The notes under the pieces are model-generated. The model saw nothing but the letters and a program-made list of their open reading frames with translations, searched no databases and was not told the DNA's origin. This document shows positions 56,111-64,000 of a stretch of 64,000 bases of DNA, one piece after another. Every line of letters starts with the position of its first letter. The stretch's first letter is position 1. Source of the DNA: Phycomyces nitens. Taxonomy: Eukaryota; Mucoromycota; Mucoromycetes; Mucorales; Phycomycetaceae. The position numbers and the translations under genes are program-made. Location: positions 7,750,001 through 7,814,000 of the forward strand of contig JAHRBC010000002.1 in NCBI GenBank assembly GCA_022702545.1. The letters are read 5' to 3'.

Positions 56111-58950
56111 CCCTCCCCCCCCCCCTCCCCTCCCCCCCTCCCTTTGCAATTTTTTTTTTTTTTACAGCTCACAATATCCAAATCCCACGAGTTTGTCGGA
56201 GTCTGTTTACCTAAAATAAACAACACTCGTTCTCCATATCTTTAAAATCAAAAACACACATTCTCCAAATCACATGATTTGAAGGCGGACTTTATTCAAT
56301 AGCAATGGGTGTTGCAGGTCATGTGACTTTTTTTATATAAATATATCTTATAAATAATCTGACCTTGCAACCATCTTTGACTCTATAGCATAAAGACCAT
56401 TACATTGTATGCTCCAACTGCTTAAATAAAGATCTGTTTATCCAGTAATACATATATATATATATATATATACATGTATATGTATTTGTGAGAAATAGAT
56501 ATAGACCAGCAGCAGCGACCTTGCAGTCATTATCAACCAAAGTTCAATGCACTCCAAACAATATGCCTAATCCCAATCAACTAGGCACAGTTGCAATAAT
56601 CAATTGTGTCTTTATCCCTCAAAAGCAATCAAGCAATAATGGTTCCAAAACAAAACAGAGATTAATTGATGCAATGATGATTGCTTCAATGACAATTACT
56701 CCCTCCTTTTTTTTTAATGCTTACTTATATTTCTCTATTCAACCAGTGCTCACAAAATAAGAATAGTTACCCTAGATGAGGCATAATTATTGCCCTCAAT
56801 ACACCAGCCTCTCTTTTCATGGTTTCTGAGATTAGTGTCATCTATAGAGCACGAGGATGTTTGGGCAGTCAATCCTATCTCGGTCTTGGACCATTGCCGT
56901 ATCACAAACATTATATGTCCTAATATAAGACATCTAGACAATGCTGTCTGCACCAAGGACCTGGTATGCACAACATTGCCCACTCCCAAATATGCGTAAC
57001 AGAGCAAAAATGGATATCGAATGTCACTTTTGTGGTGCCACCATGTGAATTAAAACAAAAAAGAAAGCATATATATAGTGTCCAAGATCGTCTCTTAATA
57101 ATCCAACCTACATGTGCTGTGGCCAAGGAAAAAGAATATCCCCACACGAGCCAACGTTTGGAATTTCAAAGCTTCTTGACAGCACCATACTGGCTGATAT
57201 AAAGTGTGTGCAATATTCAACGCCACAAGACCCCAATGCACTTTAATGTTTTTTTGTATTATTATTATTGGGTCCAACAATAGTTGGGGTCCTGCAATTC
57301 CATGTTCCATAGAGCAATTTATTACAAGATTGGATCAATTGCTCCTACAAATGAATGCGAAATCCTCGATATGTTCTTGGTCATAAAATTATCTTTCGGG
57401 GTCTCAATTGGACCAAGACCACCACAGTACGCTATAATTGATCAAGGGGCCTTGGAAAGCATTCAATATACTCTGATAGTAGCAGACTCATATGTGCCTT
57501 TGTTGATATTTATGAACTGGTTTTATTGCCAATCTAACCATTCAACAGAAATGGCTTTGTGTTTGGCTTCCAAAGGACATTGAGAGTATAGAGGTTATAT
57601 ATATAATTCCCCCAGCTACGAAAAAGGTGATTTGGCTTGATCAAAGAGCATTAGGCCTGTACTTTAAAGATACTATATTTGATGTCTATAGATGAGCTTT
57701 TACCAAAAACATTGCCCATTATCATGGACTCCATGACACTCTCCATTGTGTCTTTTTTTTAATATATATATTTCCCAAGGGTAGATATAGTTAAACCATG
57801 AATTAATACTCATTATCAGCAAACAATGTAACGATTGTACAGTCTAAACCCACAATCTCTTCATGTCTTTTGATCGTCTGTTTTAGTAATTCATGATAGA
57901 CTGCATCTCATCATTAGTAACCACAAATGACTTTTGAATAGATCTCTGTTAGTATAATTAATGAGGCCATAAATCTGAATGACAATGGTTTGACAGGTCA
58001 TTCTTCTTTATTCTATTGTCGGCAACCCACACTATATGGGTCAGTTGTACCAGAATCTGATGAGCATTGGCTGTCACCCTGTAGAACCCAACTATTTTTT
58101 ATATTGCATTCCCATACACCCCAACCTAGACATATCCTTTTTCTTTTACCGAAAAGAAGAGGCCATGATTGTATAAGTCTCGGATGAGCTTCCCGATCCT
58201 AAAATCGAACCACTGACATTTGCTGCACATTGAAAAATGATCAAGACGGAATAAAGATGCCCAGTCTGTCAGTGTCAATGGGCCCTCCTTATACCCCCTC
58301 TACTATTTTCACATTAGAATAATTGTTTAATAGCTATATCAACACGTCAATCTCGTCTGCCAAACAGCCTCTGCAAACATATATATATATATATATAATA
58401 CCATGTCAAACACAGCCAATCTAATTTATTTATTAGAGGGAATACTCTAGGACCATAGTATTGTTCTATATCCCTTTAGCACAATCTCTGCTGTGTGTAA
58501 TGGTTGGTTATTCCTGTGGTGGGAATTATGCGCGTGCTTGGTGTGCAACTGTTCCCAGAGATGTTAACCTGCCATGTATTGAAAGGGTAGCTGGAGATTG
58601 GATTGCGGGGTTTCAATACAATCTCTAATGTGGTGCATATACCACATGTCCAATGGCAATCAGCCCATTTTAGTAAACTCGAGTCAGCAATAGGTTGGAA
58701 CAAATTTGACGTGTTTTCTTGGTGCTTGTAATGTCTCTAGTTCTAAACAATCCTAGAAAGGTTCTTTCCGTCCATCCTTACCACAATTTTTTTTAAGAAA
58801 AAAAAACTCTGCCCATCAAGCAATTGCCATTATAACAAGTCTAGCAACCAAACTACCGTGATTCTGACAATAGCGTTCCAATAATCAAGCATTTCATTGT
58901 TGAAATGATGGCTTGGCCCAATTCAGCCAGCCAATAATCTCGACAGTATC
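55906..58950. other. Beta-tubulin upstream region and gene-free stretch
   Basis: Immediately upstream of the gene are a (CCG)n-like stretch (about 56000) and a pyrimidine-rich tract of CT, CA and C runs (56040-56160), plausible core promoter material for a highly expressed gene. (TA)n runs occur near 56451-56470 and 58380-58396. Short open frames in 56400-58200 show no recognisable domain, splice structure or codon pattern and I do not call them. Confidence 0.45.
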
Positions 58951-59039
58951 TCTACCCAAAACATCCTATCCCTCTTGTCTGGAACAAAAAAAAAGAGACA
59001 AGGAGATGGATCCCAAGCAAGAGATTCGAGAGAGGAACA

Positions 59040-61047
59040 ATCAGTAGAGTATACGCAGTCTGTAAGAAATGTATAAAAGTACTGATTGCGACTCTTGCTC
59101 AACAATCTTTGTGGTGCCTCTAGTTTTGCTGACATTTGTACTGTCAAAGGTCATATCAATACGAGACTGACCAAGCTGTCTGCCGTGCCCTGGGTTTGCT
59201 ACTCAACGACGATGAATGGAATGCATGCATGGAAGAAGTTGCGTCCTACCAGATTCCATTTTCCTTTTAGTTGTCTGGTGGTTCTCTTGATATTCTGTAA
59301 AGTTTCCGACCCTTTGGCTCTCTGGACTCAATTTCGATCTCCAATGATCGAAGACTATCTTCATACAGCCAGAATGGAAGAGAACAACCCTTTGTTGGAG
59401 CCAACCCAGGTTATGTACGATAGATATTTGTGGGACATTGAAGCACATATGTCTGCCAATTCCATGTCAATTACCACATTTCATGGATTTGTTCTTCCTG
59501 CTATGCCTGCCTCTCAGTCTCTCCCCATTCGCCAACAGTTGTTCCAGCAGATAGTCCACGAACAAGAAGAACTGCTCTGAAGCACTTTTGTTGCCTGACC
59601 CTGACACATTTTCGTTTAACGAATCTCAACTGTCAGTATACAAGACAATCTTGGAAGCAGTAGGTGCAAGCCAGACTTCACCAAGAATGTTTTTTGTGGA
59701 TGGTCCAGGTGGCACTGGAAAAACATATGTATTCAATGCCTTGCTCAGAAAAGTTCGACAACAAGGAAAAATTGCTCTTGCTGTAGCAACAAGTGGAATT
59801 GCTGCTTTACTTTTGGATGATGGCCAAACTGCCCATTCTCGGTTCAAAATCCCCATTAACATCGGCATGCATTCCATGTGCACTATTCCTGCAAACTCCC
59901 AAGTGGCAGAATTAATCCGAAGAACAGAGTTGGTTGTCTGGGATGAAGCTTCCATGGTCAGCAAAGACATGTATAACACTGTCAGCAGATCCATGCAAGA
60001 TATTATGAAGGCAGTAGATCCCTTACTTGATAGCATTGCATTTGGTGGAAAACTTTTTGTCTTTGGAGGAGACTTTAGACATGTTCTTCCTGTGATTCCT
60101 AAAGCATCACGATCTCAGATTGTTTCACAATGTATCAACAGAGCAAACTCCTGGAGATATGTCAAGACCCTGAGGCTGACCACCAATATGAGAGTGGCAC
60201 AAGCAAACTCGCCAGAAGAAGCCGAACAGCTCAGAAGATTTGCAGCTTTTTTGTTGCGTGCTGGTAGTGGTGTTGTCCCAACAGCTGGTGGTCAAGACAC
60301 AATTCCCATTCCTCCATCTATGCTCATGCCAGGCCGAAATATTCTCCATCTTGCCAATTCGATTTTCCCTGACCTCCACTCCAATGCCGCCACTCCTTCC
60401 TTTCTTATGAGCCGTGAAATTCTCACTCCAAAGAACGCTGATGTAAAAAAGGCTTAACAACCTGATTCTTCAGCAGTTTCCTGGAGATGCTCACGAATTC
60501 AAAAGCATTGACCAAGGCCACAACGAAGATGAGCAATTGGCATATCCTATAGAATTCCTCAACACACTTGATCCTGGGTCATTGTCTCCACACTGTCTTT
60601 GCCTCAAGAAAGGATGCCCCATTATGCTTTTAAGAAATATTGACCCTAAGAATGACCTCTGCAATGGCACACGCCTCATATGCAACTCTTTTGGAAGATG
60701 ATATGTTATCAAAGCAACAATTGTAACAGCAGGATCTCACTCAGGAAAGGTCACACTAATCCCAAGAATCAAGTTGAACCCATCAGATACATCATCCACC
60801 ATTGATTTCCAAAGATGTCAATTTCCAGTTCGCCTTGTCTTGTCCTGTCTTGCCTTTGCCATGACAATCAACAAGTCCCAAGGACAAACATTGGATAGTG
60901 TTGGATTGTAGCCCCCTACAGTTTTTCGGTCATGGCCAACTCCATGTTGCTCTTTCCCGTATCCAAATCCCAGCTGGGATTAAGATTATGCTTGATACTC
61001 CATATAACCCAAATGTGCCACCAACTACTACATTTACAATAAATTAA
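59040..61047 (+). pseudogene. Helitron-type PIF1-like helicase, C-terminal half, frameshifted
   Basis: Pieces in order: RLLLNNLCGASSFADICTVK, then in another frame CRALGLLLNDDEWNACMEE, DPLALWTQFR, the helicase start (DPDTFSFNESQLSVY), Walker A GPGGTGKT (about 59707-59730), ATSGIAALLL, Walker B VWDEASM, FGGDFRHVLPVIP, TNMRV, then after a shift LILQQFPGDAHEF, KKGCPIMLLRN and MTINKSQGQTLDSVG, ending VALSRIQIPAG. Frameshifts near 59165, 59575, 60450 and 60910, plus stops. The LLLNNLCGASSFADI and ACRALGLL.DD.EW segments are those of Helitron rolling-circle proteins rather than cellular PIF1. The Rep part and element ends were not found. Confidence 0.85.
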
Positions 61048-61866
61048 AGCGTGTTTATATCAATTGGCCCATCTTTTGCTTCCAAAATACATTGTTTTTC
61101 TAGTACTACCAATAATACTCGCTGCAGTTGATATGAATCAACACATTTCATCAATTGGTTCTTTATTCATGGGCTATGCCAGACTATTAGGGACCAGATA
61201 ATATTACTCGCATAATTTATTATTCACTACCAGTAAAATAAATGCCCAGGCGTTTCTCAATCTTGTTTGAATATTTGAAAACAACAGGCTCTCAGTAGTA
61301 CTGCAGCCAACATTATTATTATTATTATTGCTTTTAAAAGATGTTTGCAGGCAAATTATTCAATACTTCTATTCGCCCAAGATACCAAAATTCACAAAAA
61401 CCTGCATCTCAAATATCTTGATCATTTCACTTTAATTTTTTTACTTTATTTTATATTTTGCTGACAAGAGTGTGTGCATTGCATCTCACTTGCCACTGAC
61501 TAGATCTAGGAAACAATGGATTATTAGGTTTATCATAGTATATTATACAAAGGACAGGGTAGAGATATTTTGTACAATTGGTGCATCTTCTACAATTTGA
61601 AAGGTATTAAATAAGAGGCTGCATTTTTAAAATGTGTTGGTGTTTTTTCTTCTTCTTCTTTCTTTCTTTCTACAATATAGAGGGAGTTTCCACAGGAAAC
61701 TGGTCCCCTCCTACCAACTTCATTTGTCCAACACATCTCTTGTCGGTGAAAGATATCGTTCTCTTTGGGCAAGGGAATATTGAAAAAGATATCGAGATGG
61801 CAATGGTAATGGCGATGGAAATGGCGATGGCATACAAACGGCTTGGATTTCCAAACCTCGAGGGCA
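61048..61866. other. Gene-free interval
   Basis: AT-rich. Contains TTATTATTATTATT (about 61313) and TTCTTCTTCTTTC runs. Probably includes the Helitron 3' end, but no CTRR-hairpin terminus could be assigned, and the 3' flank of the isomerase gene. Confidence 0.35.
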
Positions 61867-62982
61867 TTAAAAGAGCTCTTGAAGATCCTTTAGGGTCACT
61901 ACACCTCTGAAGCCTAGATTTCCGTCTACGACCGGCAAGAGAGGAAGAGGACGCTTTGGATCAACCATGACCCGCATGGCTTCAGACGCAAGAGTTCCAA
62001 GATCACACACGATTGGTGCCTTTGTCATGATATCGACTGCCTTGATGTCAAATATACCCGCCCGTGCTCGCAAAATACGATGAATATCATCGTGAGTTAT
62101 GACACCAATAACACGCGCTGGCTCTTCATATATCGCCTCGTCCTCCGTCACAGAAGATGCCACAGATGAAAATGGCGGGGACGGCATGGCAGAGTCTAGG
62201 ATCACGTCCCCATTATCCATCGTCTCATTGATGACCTTTTCCAGCACAATCACACCGCACCCCTTTGGATGGCGCGTCATTTGCATAATGACGATATCCA
62301 GAGGTGCATCGACCGACACACAGGCAACCTTGTCTGCAACCTGCATTGCATCGTCTACCTTGAGCAACAGTCTTCTTCCAAGTGATCCGCCAGGGTGGTT
62401 AAGTGCAAATTCGTCGGTTCCAAATGATCTCAGAGTGGCCAATGATAGTCCAACTGCATCTCCCAACGCCAGCGCCAGGGTTGTTGAAGTGGTTGGTGCC
62501 GGAAGGTCTCCGCCGGCCTCATGTGTGACGTGGCCATCGATCCAAGCAACGCATTCCTTGGCCAACTTACTCTTTGGGTTTCCTCCTAGTCCTACCACAG
62601 GCACCTCTCGCCGCTTTAGACTTGGCATGAGCATCAGCAGTTCCTCTGTGTTTCCCGAGTACGACAAGGCCAGCACACAGTCATTTGGATTCACCACCCC
62701 CAGATCACCATGCAAGGCCTCGACTGGATGAAGAAAGACTGCGGGTGTTCCGGTCGAAAGCATTGTTGCCACCATCTTTTCGCCAATCTTGCCAGACTTC
62801 CCTACACCGGTCACCACCACCTTTCCTCCCCTATCTATGGCACGGAAGAGATGAACAATGGCCTGTTCGTATCCATCGCGCGTGGTCTGGTTCGACTGGA
62901 GACGGGCAGCAGCAGCCAAAAGTGCCTGGGCTTCATCGATCAGGACCTTTGCTGCATTATCGACAATGGACGGGAGTATCAT
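61867..62982 (-). CDS. SIS-CBS sugar-phosphate isomerase, KpsF/GutQ (arabinose-5-phosphate isomerase) family
   Basis: A single intronless frame of 371 residues starting MILPSIVDNAAKVLIDEAQ. An N-terminal SIS domain (about residues 40-180) has VVVTGVGKSGKIGEKMVATM, the LHPVEALHGDLGVV motif with a catalytic-type His, and ALSYSGNTEELL. After the HPGGSLGRRLL linker come two CBS motifs (about residues 210-370), ending VVTLKDLQELF. Family members convert ribulose 5-phosphate to arabinose 5-phosphate; in Gram-negative bacteria this feeds Kdo synthesis. The fungal role is not established. CBS motif 1 carries a low-similarity insert (about residues 255-290, Ser/Pro and acidic). The frame is intact. 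Absence of introns and a more GC-rich composition than the surroundings are noteworthy. Confidence 0.92.
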   Translation of the reverse strand: MILPSIVDNAAKVLIDEAQALLAAAARLQSNQTTRDGYEQAIVHLFRAIDRGGKVVVTGVGKSGKIGEKMVATMLSTGTPAVFLHPVEALHGDLGVVNPNDCVLALSYSGNTEELLMLMPSLKRREVPVVGLGGNPKSKLAKECVAWIDGHVTHEAGGDLPAPTTSTTLALALGDAVGLSLATLRSFGTDEFALNHPGGSLGRRLLLKVDDAMQVADKVACVSVDAPLDIVIMQMTRHPKGCGVIVLEKVINETMDNGDVILDSAMPSPPFSSVASSVTEDEAIYEEPARVIGVITHDDIHRILRARAGIFDIKAVDIMTKAPIVCDLGTLASEAMRVMVDPKRPLPLLPVVDGNLGFRGVVTLKDLQELF

Positions 62983-64000
62983 GGGAATTATAGTAGAAAA
63001 AGAAGCTTTTAGGATCCCTTTTTTTTTTTTACAAAAAAATTAAAAAGGCACTCCGATATTTATCTCTTTTTGGTTTTACTCCGCCAGGAACACTTTACTA
63101 TTGCACAAGCCACCAATCAAGCCAATGACGCGATACCGGACAAGGTTTCTGCAATTGTGATATGAATAGATAGTGGATTGCTGTAAAGATAATTTTAAGT
63201 CTGTGCAATCACAGAAATAAAATACTAGATTGTACTGGTATTCTGTGATGGTTATCGGATTAAAATACAATATATAATATATAATATATACATATATATA
63301 ATATATACATATATATAATATATGTATATATATATATGTATATTTTTAGTGGTGTCCGATCGGCCAATGTTTACCCATCTGGCTCTTATCGGCGTCCAAC
63401 CTTGCCCCAGTGTTCATACAAATTACTAATGGTATTCACAGGTCGATATTAATTTTATTATTATTAAAAGGGCCAATGTACGATAACGAATATCTGCCTG
63501 TTACGTGTCTGGTTCCTGTATACACACAGCTCTGGTCTGCAAACATTGGAACCCCCCCGAGAGGGAATATATATATATATATATATATATATAGAGCCAT
63601 GCAAATCATATCGGGCTCAATAGCTAGTTAGGGAGGCCAGCCTATTGAGTCAGATTACTTTTGTATTGCGTTATTGCATGCGATGATCACTGAACCCAAA
63701 GGTACCAAGTGAGGAGCAAAGGGAAATATAGAAATCTTATTGAACCAATGTGTCTTTGTCTTACGGTGCGGCTAAACCGTTGCCAGCTGAATATTAATTA
63801 CTTGTCTGGCACCATCACTTGCTATTTTATTAATCTCACACACAAACACACACATCTTGGTGGCCAATGTTTGACAAGTATAAAGGGCTGGCCCTGAAGG
63901 GCTGTAGATACGGTTGTTTTCATTTGTATTATTATTTTGATTATTTTATCGAGATCGATGATCTGGTCGATTGGGAATCATAGTACTCTGATTGGTATCC
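62983..64000. other. Gene-free right end with TA-rich microsatellites
   Basis: Promoter side of the isomerase gene followed by no recognisable gene. Contains a compound (TATATAAT)n/(TA)n microsatellite at about 63267-63344, a (TA)n run at about 63568-63592 and a (CA)n-like run near 63838-63852. Confidence 0.45.

Noticed and set aside
56488..58187. Several open frames of 60-100 codons upstream of beta-tubulin
   Set aside because: No domain, conserved motif, splice structure or overlap logic supports them; such lengths are expected by chance.
61650..61910. Repeated Met-Ala/Glu-Met frame near 61790-61840
   Set aside because: It arises from an ATGG-rich short tandem stretch beside the 3' end of the isomerase gene, with no coding support.

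Overview
The window is fungal and AT-rich. It has many short GT-AG introns, a beta-tubulin gene, Plavaka/tnp2-type and Tc1/mariner transposons, a PIF/Harbinger element, Ty3/Gypsy retroelements and a Helitron helicase relic. This combination suggests a transposon-rich early-diverging fungus, most likely Mucoromycota (Mucorales-like). The species cannot be fixed from the sequence.

Positions 1-48767 are almost entirely transposons nested inside transposons. Joining flanks and matching target-site duplications (TSDs) gives this order. The outermost host is Plavaka element D (5' end at 48767, minus strand). D is split by CACTA-type element E2 (25671-43206, TSD ATG) and by a Ty3/Gypsy element (Gypsy-1). 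Gypsy-1 was itself split by a second E copy, E1 (left end outside the window, right end 22430). E1 carries Plavaka A (4125-10443, TSD ATA) and a PIF/Harbinger element (10797-22059, TSD ATT). The Harbinger contains Plavaka B, B contains a Tc1 (16138-17992), and the Tc1 contains a solo LTR (16785-17287). E2 carries Plavaka C (27080-35254, TSD AGT, with its own Tc1) and chromovirus Gypsy-2 (35655-41835, TSD ACAGG), whose 3' LTR holds another solo LTR. The segment 22431-25670 is inverted, consistent with recombination between the inverted 3' ends of E1 and E2.

The Plavaka elements share an architecture that deserves attention. Each has a four-exon tnp2-type transposase whose first exon encodes a small Cys/His motif. 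A, B and C also have a convergent four-exon accessory gene of 322-355 codons, with all introns in phase 0 and exon 2 exactly 306 nt in all three. Beyond it, transcribed away from it, lies a candidate third gene made of 35-75-nt micro-exons. The transposase genes are damaged in all four elements, yet the accessory frame is intact in A and C and broken in B only by the Tc1 insertion.

From 48768 onward the DNA is host-like with three degraded Tc1 copies (49004-52990). Then come the beta-tubulin gene (54300-55905, minus), a long gene-free stretch with simple repeats, a decayed Helitron-type PIF1 helicase (about 59040-61047) and an intact SIS-CBS sugar-phosphate isomerase gene of the KpsF/GutQ family (61867-62982, minus). 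Beta-tubulin and the isomerase are the only genes that look like intact host genes.
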